Source: Novosphingobium sp. (GTDB taxonomy: Bacteria; Pseudomonadota; Alphaproteobacteria; Sphingomonadales; Sphingomonadaceae). Taken from it: a stretch of DNA of 64,000 nucleotides. The notes under the pieces were generated by a model, which saw nothing but the letters and a program-made list of their open reading frames with translations, was not told the DNA's origin and searched no databases. The stretch lies in NCBI RefSeq assembly GCF_027531025.1, contig NZ_JAPZQX010000003.1:124001-188000 (forward strand), given 5' to 3'. Below, piece by piece: positions 21,831-29,562 of the stretch. How positions within the stretch are numbered: position 1 is the first letter of the stretch; the number at the start of each line of letters is the position of its first letter. The position numbers were made by a program, and so were the translations under genes.

Positions 21831-21975
21831 TCCTCGCCTTGAGGCGAGGTGGCAGCCCATAGGGCTGACGGAGTGGTGAGTTATTGGCTGCAGCAGCAGC
21901 CAGCACACTGCGGCGCGCCTATCCGCCACCACTCCACCGCTCTGCGAGCGGTCCCCCTCGCCTCAAGGCGAGGAT
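21830..21975. repeat. REPIN-like unit: two inverted two-hairpin repeats
   Basis: Left arm 21830-21878 and right arm 21927-21975 are inverted around a 48-base centre that itself contains a hairpin (GGCTGC/GCAGCC, 21886-21901). The outer 20 bases are a perfect inverted match (21830-21849 against 21956-21975). Each arm holds hairpin 1 (CCTCGCC/GGCGAGG) and a different hairpin 2: CAGCCC-ATA-GGGCTG on the left and ACCGCTC-TGC-GAGCGGT on the right. Both arms share the inner CACCACTCC. The right arm overlaps the stop codon of the DUF559 gene at 21963. Confidence 0.8.
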
Positions 21976-22337
21976 TTCGTTGCGAGCAGGCTGACCGTCA
22001 TGGCGAGGATCGCTTCAACGACCGACGTGACTTCTTTCAGCACGTCGCTGGCCGGAAACCGGACCACTGTAACGCCTTGGCACAGCAACGAGGCATCGCG
22101 CCGCTCATCCTTATCCGCAACACTACCGCAGTCGTGTACCGTCCCGTCGATCTCGATTGCCAAAGCCAGTTCGGCACAGAAAAAATCGAGGACGTAGCTT
22201 CCCGCCGGGTGCTCGCGACGGAATTTCAATCCGCCCGGCCGCTTGCGCAGCTCTCGCCACAGAAGCACTTCGGGTAGCGTCATCGACCTGCGCAGCCTGT
22301 TCGCAAGGCGCTGCGTTTCCGTCGGCCTGTGGATCAT
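21963..22337 (-). CDS. DUF559 (Vsr/PD-(D/E)XK-like) endonuclease-domain protein A
   Basis: A 124-residue protein of the DUF559 family, related to very-short-patch-repair endonucleases. The core is LPEVLLWRELRKRPGG, then FRREHPAGSYVLDFFC, then LAIEIDG, with putative metal ligands Asp51 and Glu62 and a following DERRDASL helix. ATG 22337 is favoured because an upstream ATG (22373) would run into the neighbouring radical SAM gene. The last residues SSP and the stop lie inside the palindromic repeat at 21956-21975. A paralogue, with nearly identical motif blocks, lies at 28313. Activity on DNA is unproven. Confidence 0.87.
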   Translation of the reverse strand: MIHRPTETQRLANRLRRSMTLPEVLLWRELRKRPGGLKFRREHPAGSYVLDFFCAELALAIEIDGTVHDCGSVADKDERRDASLLCQGVTVVRFPASDVLKEVTSVVEAILAMTVSLLATKSSP

Positions 22338-22350
22338 TGGCACGCCCCAA

Positions 22351-23430
22351 TCACAGCAACCGCAACTGCCCATTGCTGCGCGGTGCCACGAACTGTCCGC
22401 AATCCAGCCTCGGCGGCTCGCGGTTCAGCCCCAGCTTCTGGCAGGCGATGCGGAAGCGGGTGCGGAACACGTCGGCCCAGACGCCCTTGGGTTTCATCCG
22501 TTCGAAAAAGCGACTGTCGTAATCCTGGCCGCCGCGCATGGCCTGGACAATGGCCATGACCTTGGCAGCGCGATCGGGGTAGTGGACCTCGAGCCATTCG
22601 CGCATCAGCGGGGCCACTTCGTGTGGCAGACGCAGCATGATCCAGCTGGCCGTCTTGACGCCGCGGGCTGCCGCCTCCTCGAGGATGCGCTCGATGAATT
22701 CATCGGTGATCGACGGGATCACCGGTGCCACCGAAACGTGCGCGGGGACCCCCGCGGCGGCCAACTGCTCCAACGCATCGAGCCGCTTGGCGGGGGAGGA
22801 AGCGCGCGGTTCCAGCAGGCCGGAGAGCCGGGGATCGAGGCTGGTCACCGAGATCGAGACCGCCGTCAGGTTCAGCCGGGCCAGTTCGGCCAGCAGGTCC
22901 AGATCGCGAACCACCCGCGCGCTCTTGGTAGTGATCGTCACCGGGTGGCGGGTTTCGAGACACACTTCGAGCACCTGGCGGGTCAGGCGATAGCGGGCTT
23001 CGATCGGCTGATAGGGATCGGTGCTGGTCCCCATCGCGATTGGTGCGGGGGTGTAGCCGCGTTTGCCCAGCTCGGTGCGCAGCAGGTTTGCGGCATCGGG
23101 CTTGGCAAACAGCTTTGTTTCGAAATCCAGCCCCGGCGACAGGTCGTGAAAGGCGTGGGTGGGCCGGGCATAGCAATAGACGCAGCCATGCTCGCATCCG
23201 CGATAGGCGTTGATCGAACGATCGAACGGGATATCGGGCGAGCGGTTGCGGCTGATGATCGTGCGGGGGCGTTCCTCGGTTACCGTGGTCCGCAGTTTCG
23301 GCGCGGAGCCGTCGATCGCTTCGCGCGCATCCAGCCAGTCCCCATCCACCTCGCGCACGGCGAGACCGAAGCGCTGCGGCACCTTGGCCGACTGCGCGCC
23401 GCGGCCATGGATGGGAGGGGGAATCGGCAT
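22351..23430 (-). CDS. PA0069-type radical SAM protein (SplB-like)
   Basis: A 359-residue radical SAM protein. The 4Fe-4S motif is RGCEHGCVYCYARPTH (Cys-x3-Cys-x2-Cys), followed by the SAM-binding strand TALTTKSARVVRDL-type region and a C-terminal domain rich in Arg. It resembles the spore-photoproduct-lyase-like PA0069 group found in non-sporing bacteria; the reaction is unknown. Start ATG 23430 gives the usual MPIPPPIHGRGAQ N-terminus; an in-frame TTG at 23457 is the alternative. It runs in the same direction as the DUF559 gene, which begins 13 bases after its stop. Confidence 0.88.
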   Translation of the reverse strand: MPIPPPIHGRGAQSAKVPQRFGLAVREVDGDWLDAREAIDGSAPKLRTTVTEERPRTIISRNRSPDIPFDRSINAYRGCEHGCVYCYARPTHAFHDLSPGLDFETKLFAKPDAANLLRTELGKRGYTPAPIAMGTSTDPYQPIEARYRLTRQVLEVCLETRHPVTITTKSARVVRDLDLLAELARLNLTAVSISVTSLDPRLSGLLEPRASSPAKRLDALEQLAAAGVPAHVSVAPVIPSITDEFIERILEEAAARGVKTASWIMLRLPHEVAPLMREWLEVHYPDRAAKVMAIVQAMRGGQDYDSRFFERMKPKGVWADVFRTRFRIACQKLGLNREPPRLDCGQFVAPRSNGQLRLL

Positions 23431-23470
23431 CCACACATCAGAACATATGCGGAACAAATCGGCAAGTGGC

Positions 23471-23998
23471 TTAGACTTCCCTGAGCCTTGGCATCAGTTC
23501 CACGAAGTTGCAGGGCCGGTTGCGGCTGTCGAGCTGTTCGGCAAGGATTCCGTCCCAGCCGTCCTTCACAGCGCCGTTGGAGCCGGGCAGGGCGAAGATA
23601 TAGGTCCCGCGCGCGACCACAGCGCAGGCGCGGCTCTGGATCGTGCTGGTGCCGATGGTCTGGAAGCTGATCCAGCGGAACAGTTCGCCAAAGCCGGGGA
23701 TGTCGCGGGTCTTGATCCGGTCCAGCGCCTCGGGGGTCACGTCGCGCCCGGTCAGGCCCGTGCCGCCGGTGGAAACCACCGCGTCAATTGCGGGATCCTC
23801 GATCCATTGTTCGAGTTGGGCGACGATCAGGTCGGGATCGTCGCGCACGATGGCCCGCGCGGCCAGGCTATGGCCCGCACCGGTAACCCGCGCCGCCAGG
23901 ATATCGCCCGAGGTATCGTCGGCCGCCGTGCGCGTGTCCGACACAGTCAAAACGGCAATGTTGATTGGCTTGAACGGGCATGATGGATCAACGGCCAC
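23471..23998 (-). CDS. moaB: Molybdenum cofactor biosynthesis protein B
   Basis: A 175-residue MoaB/Mog-fold protein that adenylates molybdopterin or has a related role. The MPT-binding motif STGGTGLTGRDVTPEAL lies about residues 75-91, with PGF and FALPGSNGAVKDGW following. The start is GTG 23998 (VAVDPSCPFKPINIAVLTV), matching the usual N-terminus of the family; there is no in-frame ATG. It overlaps the end of the transglycosylase gene by 11 bases, so it is the last gene of a coupled UDG-like/slt/moaB operon. Confidence 0.92.
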   Translation of the reverse strand: MAVDPSCPFKPINIAVLTVSDTRTAADDTSGDILAARVTGAGHSLAARAIVRDDPDLIVAQLEQWIEDPAIDAVVSTGGTGLTGRDVTPEALDRIKTRDIPGFGELFRWISFQTIGTSTIQSRACAVVARGTYIFALPGSNGAVKDGWDGILAEQLDSRNRPCNFVELMPRLREV

Positions 23999-25772
23999 GG
24001 ACGATCGTTCCGTTGGCAGCCATCCGCACCGCGCCCGCGCCGGAGATGCCGGGGAAGGTCGGCCACAGGCCCTGGACCAGCGCGATCCGGCTTTCCGACG
24101 GGCCACCGGCCTGCCGTTCGTACATCCAGTAATTGCGCATGACGATGTTCACATAGCCCCGCGTTTCCCAATAGGGCACGCTTTCCATCCACAGCAGCGG
24201 ATCGCCCTGGTCACGGATTTCGGCCTGCCAGCGGGCGATCGGGGTCAGCCCGGCGTTATAGGCGGCCATAACCTTGGGCAGCAGGCCCTGCGTGCCGGGC
24301 GCATCGCGCAGCATTTCGAGGTGGCGCTGGCCAAAGGCGAGGTTCACTTCGGGGCGGTGCAGGTCGCTGGACGTGCCAGCCACGCCGAGCCTTGCCGCAT
24401 GGTCGCGCGCGGCGACCGGCATGATCTGCATCAGCCCGCGCGCCCCGGCCGGGCTGACCGCCTTGGTGCGGAACACCGATTCCTGCAACGTATGGGCATA
24501 GACCAGCGCCGGATCGACCTGCCAGCCATTGGCCGGGGTCCACTTGGGCGTGGGGAAACGCGCCGCCGGTTCCGGGCGCCCGCCCGCCGGACTGTTATAG
24601 GCCATCCACAGCTGGGTGGAGGGCAGGCCCAGGTCGCGCGCCAGCCGGGTCAGCGGCTGGTATTCGCTGGCCGGGCCAATCCGCGCCTGATGCCGCAGCA
24701 CTTCGTCGGCCAGGCCATCGCGGCCAATCTCGGCCAGGCCCACGGCGGCGCGGATATTGGGCTCGTCGCGCAGCTTCTGCCAATCGGCCAGGGTGAAATC
24801 GGGCGCGGTGTGGGTCTGCGGCAGGCCCAGGCCCAGCTGTTCCGCCGCCAGCATGCCATAAAGCGTCTCGTCCATCCGCGCGGCGGCCCGCAGTGGGGCG
24901 GCGGCCTTTTCCGGCTGGCGGCAGCGCACGGCCGCGCGGCTCTGCCAATAGAGCGCAGCGGCGGTCAGCTCGCTGTTCTGCGATTGGCGGGCCGTGCGGG
25001 CAAAGGCATCGCCCGCGCCCTGGCAATCGCCCAGCCGCCAGGCGGCGAGGCCCGCGGTCCACATCCCTTCGGCCACCCACGGGCCTTCGCCCTCCTGCAC
25101 GGTCTGCGCTAGGGCATAGGCGGCGGCATCGTCGTTCTCGATGTAGTAGGACCAAGCCACCTTGGCGCGCCATTCGGCGCGGGTGGCGGGGGAAAGCTGG
25201 GTGTCGATCCCATCGAGCAGGGCCTTGGCCCCGGCCGGATCGTCTTCCTTGACCCGGCCGTTGATTGCGGCGGCGACGGCGGCGGGCATGGTGCCGTCGT
25301 TGACCTCGCGCGGACGGATCCGCTTGGCAAAGCTGGGCTGGGTGATCATCCGCCCCGTCTGGGGGAGCGGCGGCAGCTCGGTCGCCCCGCGCTTCTGCGC
25401 CAGGGTGGCGATCTGTTCGGCTTGCGGCAGGCTGGCATCGCGGGCCAGCCATTCGTTCAGTTGCGGCAGCTCGATCCGGGGCGATCCGGGGGCCAGGAAA
25501 TACTCCGCCCGCGCCACATGGTGCAGCGGGCCATCGGCCTTTTCGGCGAACATGGCCTGGACCCGCGCCCAGTCGCCCTTGTCGATCGCGGCGAAGAGGT
25601 CGCGGTAATAGCTGCGCTCGTCCTGGCTGAGCAGGCTGGGCACGGCGCTGCGATCGGCGCGGTTGCGGAAATAGTCGACCGCGGCGCTGTTCGCCATGGC
25701 CGGCGCAGTGGCGGCGAGGGTCGAGCCCACCAGTCCGATTGCCAGAATGATCCTGCGAAGCCGTATGGTCAC
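23988..25772 (-). CDS. Soluble lytic murein transglycosylase (Slt family)
   Basis: A 594-residue periplasmic enzyme cleaving peptidoglycan glycan strands to anhydromuropeptides. The signal peptide follows VTIRLRRIILAIGLVGSTLA and ends near AMANS. A long alpha-superhelical region precedes the C-terminal SLT domain, where the catalytic Glu is in LQESVFRTKAVSPAGARGLM and AYNAGLTPI follows. The start is GTG 25772, overlapping the stop of the upstream UDG-like gene as GTGA. A second family member is at 44465. Confidence 0.92.
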   Translation of the reverse strand: MTIRLRRIILAIGLVGSTLAATAPAMANSAAVDYFRNRADRSAVPSLLSQDERSYYRDLFAAIDKGDWARVQAMFAEKADGPLHHVARAEYFLAPGSPRIELPQLNEWLARDASLPQAEQIATLAQKRGATELPPLPQTGRMITQPSFAKRIRPREVNDGTMPAAVAAAINGRVKEDDPAGAKALLDGIDTQLSPATRAEWRAKVAWSYYIENDDAAAYALAQTVQEGEGPWVAEGMWTAGLAAWRLGDCQGAGDAFARTARQSQNSELTAAALYWQSRAAVRCRQPEKAAAPLRAAARMDETLYGMLAAEQLGLGLPQTHTAPDFTLADWQKLRDEPNIRAAVGLAEIGRDGLADEVLRHQARIGPASEYQPLTRLARDLGLPSTQLWMAYNSPAGGRPEPAARFPTPKWTPANGWQVDPALVYAHTLQESVFRTKAVSPAGARGLMQIMPVAARDHAARLGVAGTSSDLHRPEVNLAFGQRHLEMLRDAPGTQGLLPKVMAAYNAGLTPIARWQAEIRDQGDPLLWMESVPYWETRGYVNIVMRNYWMYERQAGGPSESRIALVQGLWPTFPGISGAGAVRMAANGTIVRGR

Positions 25773-26542
25773 ACCGATCCCTGTTCCGTCCAGTCCAGCC
25801 AGGCCTGCCACAGGGCGGCCTTGCCACGCGGTTTCGTGGCAAGCACCGCCAGCCCCGCCACGCTTAGTAGCGGAATAGTCCGGCCCTCATGGTTAAAACG
25901 GCGTAAAGGTTCAGCGGTTTTCGTTGGATCGTGGCCCAAGAGCGGCAGGATGTGCCGCCCGAACACCAGCAGCCGCTCTGGCCGGGCAAGCGCGACGTGA
26001 TGGCGCACCGCCTGGCCCAGCCCGGCGGCATCAAGCGCCGCCCAGTCCGGCAGTGGCATGTGGCGCGGCAGGCAGGAGGCGACATAGGCAGCATCCGGGC
26101 CAAGCCCCATCGCCGCCAGCATCGCGTTCAGCAGTCGTCCCTGCGGCCCGGACAGCAGTTGTTCGCCATCCTCGGCCTCGGGGTGATCGACCAGCACCAT
26201 CAGCGCCGCGCCTTCCGCCCCGCGCGGCGGCACCCGGTTCGCCACCTGGCCACTGTCGAGCGAGGGTTCGGTCAGCCACCAGGCGCGGAATTCGGCCAGC
26301 GTGGCGGGCAGGGCATCCACTCCGGCGATGCGCTCGGCGGGCGGTGGCGGCGGTGGCGCAAAGGCCGGTTGCGCAGTGACGGCGCGCGGCGTTTCCGTTT
26401 CCGGTGCCTGCTCTTCGGCCAGCCAGGCGCGCGGTTCATCGCCAAAGGCATGGTCCACCCCGGCCTCGCGCCACCAGTCGAGCACGGCGGCAAGGGCCAT
26501 GCGGGGATCGCTGGCCGGGTCGGTTTGGGCGGGATTGTTCAC
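25769..26542 (-). CDS. Uracil-DNA glycosylase superfamily-like protein, motifs degenerate
   Basis: A 257-residue protein whose central and C-terminal halves follow the family 4 UDG pattern: a core strand ALMVLVDHPEAEDG, then GPQGRLLNAMLAAMGL, then the AYVASCLPRHMP and LLVFGRH strands. The catalytic motif 1 (GEAPG in true enzymes) is VDHPEAEDG, motif 2 (HPS) is absent, and there is only one cysteine, so the usual 4Fe-4S cluster cannot form. GTG 26542 is taken as start because the sequence before it is unlike the family. A Pro/Ala linker (PPPPPP) lies near residue 75. It heads the slt-moaB operon. Confidence 0.75.
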   Translation of the reverse strand: MNNPAQTDPASDPRMALAAVLDWWREAGVDHAFGDEPRAWLAEEQAPETETPRAVTAQPAFAPPPPPPAERIAGVDALPATLAEFRAWWLTEPSLDSGQVANRVPPRGAEGAALMVLVDHPEAEDGEQLLSGPQGRLLNAMLAAMGLGPDAAYVASCLPRHMPLPDWAALDAAGLGQAVRHHVALARPERLLVFGRHILPLLGHDPTKTAEPLRRFNHEGRTIPLLSVAGLAVLATKPRGKAALWQAWLDWTEQGSV

Positions 26543-26616
26543 ATTTGCGGTCTTGACCTGCCGCAAGCCAGCTTTCAAGGCTCAACCGCACGTTTAACCC
26601 CTAACAGGTGGGACCC

Positions 26617-28263
26617 ATGAGCGAACGCGAATCCATGCCCTATGACGTCGTCATCGTCGGTGGCGGCCCGGCCGGCCTTGCCGCGGCGATCCGGCTGAAA
26701 CAGGTGAACGCCGATCTTTCGGTCTGCATCCTGGAAAAGGGTTCGGAAGTGGGCGCCCACATCCTGTCGGGCGCGGTGGTCGATCCCAAGGCGCTGGACG
26801 AGCTGCTGCCCAACTGGCGCGACGATGGCTGCCCCATGGCCGAAACCCCGGTGACCGACAACTGGCACTGGGTTCTGTCCGCGACCGGCAAGTTCGAAGT
26901 GCCGCACTGGCCGATGCCGCCGTTCATGTCGAACAACGGCAATTACACCGGGTCGCTTGGCAACCTTTGCCGCTGGCTGGCGGGCAAGGCCGAAGAACTG
27001 GGCGTCGAAATCTTCCCCGGCTTCCCCGCTTCGGAAGTGCTTTATAACGAGGATGGCTCGGTCAAGGGCGTCGCTACCCAGGACATGGGCGTGGCCAAGG
27101 ATGGCAGCCACAAGGGCGAATACCAGCCCGGCATGGAACTGCACGCCAAGTACACCTTCTTTGCCGAAGGCGCGCGCGGCCACCTGACCAAGACGCTGAA
27201 GGCGAAGTTTGACCTTGAGGCAAACTGCGAACCGCAGGTCTATGGCATCGGCATAAAGGAACTGTGGGACATCGATCCGGCCAAGCATGTGCCGGGCCGG
27301 GTGCTCCACACCCAGGGCTGGCCGCTCACTGAAAGCGACAGCTGGGGCGGCGGGTTCCTTTACCACCAGGCGAACAACCAGGTCGCGCTCGGCTTCGTGA
27401 CTGCGCTCGATTACAAGAACCCTTACGTCTATCCGTTCGAGGAATTCCAGCGCTGGAAGCAGCACCCGGAAATCCGCGCGATCCTGGAAGGCGGGCGCCG
27501 CGTGTCCTATGGTGCGCGCGCGATCAACGAGGGCGGCTGGCAATCGGTGCCCAAGCTCGATTTCCCGGGCGGCGCGCTGATCGGGTGCTCGGCCGGCTTC
27601 GTCAACGTGCCGCGCATCAAGGGCAGCCACACCGCGATGAAGAGCGGGATGTTGGCCGCCGAAGCCGCGGCGGCCGCGATTGCCGCTGGCCGCGAACACG
27701 ACTCGATGGCCGAATATGACGCCGCCGTGCGGGACAGCTGGATCGCCAAGGAGCTGAAGCTGGTCCAGAACGCCGAACCGATGGTCGCCAAGTTCGGCGG
27801 CGATATCGGCACGGTCTTCGCCGGGCTCGACATGTGGCTGCGCTATCTCAAGCTGCCGATCCTGCCGGTGATGGGCCACCACCGCGATTGCGAATCGACC
27901 GGGCGGGCTGATCTTTACAAGCCGATCAACTATCCCAAGCCCGACGGCGTGATCAGCTTCGATCGCCTGTCCAGCGTGGCGCTGTCCTTCACCAACCACG
28001 AGGAAGACCAGCCCTGCCACCTGCAGCTGAAGGACCCGGCGGTGCCGGTGGAAATCAACCTCAAGCTCTATGCTGGGCCTGAGGCGCGGTACTGCCCGGC
28101 GGGCGTGTACGAGTTCCTTGGCGTCGAGGAAGGCAATCCGCGCCTCCAGATCAACGCCCAGAACTGCGTCCACTGCAAGACCTGCGACATCAAGGACAGG
28201 ACCCAGAACATCAACTGGGTCACGCCGGAAGGCGGCGGCGGGCCGAACTATCCGAATATGTGA
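26617..28263 (+). CDS. Electron transfer flavoprotein-ubiquinone oxidoreductase
   Basis: A 548-residue membrane-associated enzyme passing electrons from ETF to ubiquinone, linked to fatty acid and amino acid oxidation. The FAD-binding motif VVIVGGGPAGLAAAI is at residues 10-24. The 4Fe-4S cluster ligands are in CVHCKTCDIKD (Cys517, 520 and 523) with a fourth near residue 493 (RYCPAG). ATG 26617 is chosen, with AGGTGG about six bases upstream, over GTG 26608. The stop is three bases before a repeat arm that leads into the DUF559-B gene. Confidence 0.95.
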   Translation: MSERESMPYDVVIVGGGPAGLAAAIRLKQVNADLSVCILEKGSEVGAHILSGAVVDPKALDELLPNWRDDGCPMAETPVTDNWHWVLSATGKFEVPHWPMPPFMSNNGNYTGSLGNLCRWLAGKAEELGVEIFPGFPASEVLYNEDGSVKGVATQDMGVAKDGSHKGEYQPGMELHAKYTFFAEGARGHLTKTLKAKFDLEANCEPQVYGIGIKELWDIDPAKHVPGRVLHTQGWPLTESDSWGGGFLYHQANNQVALGFVTALDYKNPYVYPFEEFQRWKQHPEIRAILEGGRRVSYGARAINEGGWQSVPKLDFPGGALIGCSAGFVNVPRIKGSHTAMKSGMLAAEAAAAAIAAGREHDSMAEYDAAVRDSWIAKELKLVQNAEPMVAKFGGDIGTVFAGLDMWLRYLKLPILPVMGHHRDCESTGRADLYKPINYPKPDGVISFDRLSSVALSFTNHEEDQPCHLQLKDPAVPVEINLKLYAGPEARYCPAGVYEFLGVEEGNPRLQINAQNCVHCKTCDIKDRTQNINWVTPEGGGGPNYPNM

Positions 28264-28266
28264 GCA

Positions 28267-28331
28267 TTCCTCCCCGGAACGGGGAGGGGGACCATCCCGG
28301 ACTAGTTCCGGGATGGTGGAGGGGCACAGGC
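28267..28331. repeat. Left arm of the inverted repeat framing DUF559-B
   Basis: A 65-base arm with hairpin 1 CCTCCCCG-GAA-CGGGGAGG (28269-28287) and hairpin 2 ACCATCCCGGA-CTAGT-TCCGGGATGGT (28291-28317, perfect 11-bp stem), ending in GGAGGGGCACAGGC. It is the reverse complement of the arm at 28708-28762 except for one base in loop 1 and a longer tip on hairpin 2. It starts three bases after the stop of the ETF-QO gene. Confidence 0.85.
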
Positions 28332-28768
28332 CAGTGATCACTGGACCCACGGACACAGTCAAACGGGCCCGCAAGCTGCGCAGCGAAATGAGCCTGCCCG
28401 AAGGCTTGCTATGGCGCGAACTGCGCAAGCGGCCTGGTGGCTTCAAGTTCCGGCGACAGCATCCAGCCGGAGTATATGTCCTGGACTTCTATTGTGCTGC
28501 TGTCCGGCTCGCGATTGAAGTCGATGGCTTTGCTCATGCGACGGGCGGTGTGGCAAGCAGCGACGCAAGGCGTAGCGCATGGCTGCGATCGCAGCAGGTC
28601 GCGACGACACGCATTCCTGCCAAGTTGATACTGGATGATTTGTCGGCTGTGGTTACGAGAATTGTCGAGATCTGCGTCGATCGGGCAAAGCGAGGGAGGG
28701 AGAACACGCCTGTGCCCCTCCACCATCCTGCGGATGGTCCCCCTCCCCGTGCCGGGGAGGAAGCATGA
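28313..28768 (+). CDS. DUF559 (Vsr/PD-(D/E)XK-like) endonuclease-domain protein B
   Basis: A 151-residue paralogue of the DUF559 protein at 21963. Shared blocks are LLWRELRKRPGGFKFRRQHP, YVLDFYC and LAIEVDG, with putative catalytic Asp58 and Glu69. The start is uncertain: ATG 28313 lies inside the left repeat arm, while GTG 28334 just after it gives 144 residues. The C-terminus (PLHHPADGPPPRAGEEA) is encoded wholly by the right repeat arm, so the repeat has supplied part of the protein. Its TGA overlaps the ispE ATG. It interrupts an otherwise housekeeping gene string, which suggests insertion as a cassette. Confidence 0.82.
   Translation: MVEGHRPVITGPTDTVKRARKLRSEMSLPEGLLWRELRKRPGGFKFRRQHPAGVYVLDFYCAAVRLAIEVDGFAHATGGVASSDARRSAWLRSQQVATTRIPAKLILDDLSAVVTRIVEICVDRAKRGRENTPVPLHHPADGPPPRAGEEA
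28708..28762. repeat. Right arm of the inverted repeat framing DUF559-B
   Basis: A 55-base arm, inverted relative to 28267-28331: hairpin 2 ACCATCC-TGC-GGATGGT (28722-28738), then hairpin 1 CCTCCCCG-TGC-CGGGGAGG (28742-28760). It contains the end of the DUF559-B frame, and its GGGGAGGAA serves as the ribosome-binding site for ispE at 28765. Its framework CCACC..CTGCG..GGTCCCCCTC equals that of the repeat at 21934-21975, with compensated stem changes. Confidence 0.85.
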
Positions 28769-29562
28769 TCGAAACCGCCTTTGCCAAGATCAACCTCGCG
28801 CTGCACGTTCGGCGGCGGCGCGAGGATGGCTATCACGAGCTGGAAACGCTGTTCGCCTTCGTCGATGCGGGCGATCGGCTGAGCGTTGCTCCGGCCGAGC
28901 GGGACAGCCTGCACGTGCTGGGCGAGTTCGCGGGGACGCTGGACGATCCGTTCGACAATATCGTGATGGAGGCGCTTGCCGCGCTGCCACGCCAGCAAGG
29001 CTGGGCGGTGACGCTGGAAAAGAACCTGCCGGTCGCCGCTGGCCTTGGCGGCGGCTCGGCCGATGCTGGGGCGCTGTTTCGGCTGGTCGAGCGTGAATAT
29101 GGCCTGCCCGCTGACTGGCCCGCCCGCGCGCTGAAGCTGGGGGCCGATGTGCCTGCCTGCGTCCGTTCCGAAACCTGCGTCGGGCGCGGGGTGGGGGAGG
29201 AGCTGGAGCCTGTCGCAAGCGATCTCGCCGGAACGCCGGTCCTGCTGGTCAATCCCCGCCTGCCGCTCAGCACCGGGCCGGTGTTCAAGGGCTGGGACGG
29301 GATCGATCACGGTCCTTTGCCCGCCGGATCGGTGCGCGAGATCGCGCTGGCCGGGCGCAACGATCTGGAAGCCCCCGCGCTGGCGCTGTGCCCGGCGATT
29401 GGCGATGTGCTGGCCGCGCTGCGCCAGACCGGGCCGTGGCTGGCACGCATGTCCGGTTCGGGTGCGACCTGTTTCGCGCTTTATGACAGCGCGGCCCAGC
29501 GCGATGCCGCGCAAGCGGCCATGCCCGCGGGCTGGTGGACCCTGGCCGGGGCGCTGCGGTGA
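28765..29562 (+). CDS. ispE: 4-diphosphocytidyl-2-C-methyl-D-erythritol kinase
   Basis: A 265-residue GHMP kinase of the MEP isoprenoid pathway, phosphorylating CDP-methylerythritol. The substrate motif AKINLALHV is at residues 7-15, the ATP loop LPVAAGLGGGSADAGA at about 88-103 and the third GHMP motif RMSGSGATCF near the C-terminus. Its ATG overlaps the DUF559-B stop (ATGA), and its ribosome-binding site (GGGGAGGA, 4-5 bases upstream) lies within the repeat arm. It overlaps the following gene as GTGA. Confidence 0.95.
   Translation: MIETAFAKINLALHVRRRREDGYHELETLFAFVDAGDRLSVAPAERDSLHVLGEFAGTLDDPFDNIVMEALAALPRQQGWAVTLEKNLPVAAGLGGGSADAGALFRLVEREYGLPADWPARALKLGADVPACVRSETCVGRGVGEELEPVASDLAGTPVLLVNPRLPLSTGPVFKGWDGIDHGPLPAGSVREIALAGRNDLEAPALALCPAIGDVLAALRQTGPWLARMSGSGATCFALYDSAAQRDAAQAAMPAGWWTLAGALR

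Noticed and set aside
21830..28768. Insertion sequence or integron around the DUF559 genes.
   Set aside because: No transposase or integrase, and no target-site duplication could be seen next to the arms.
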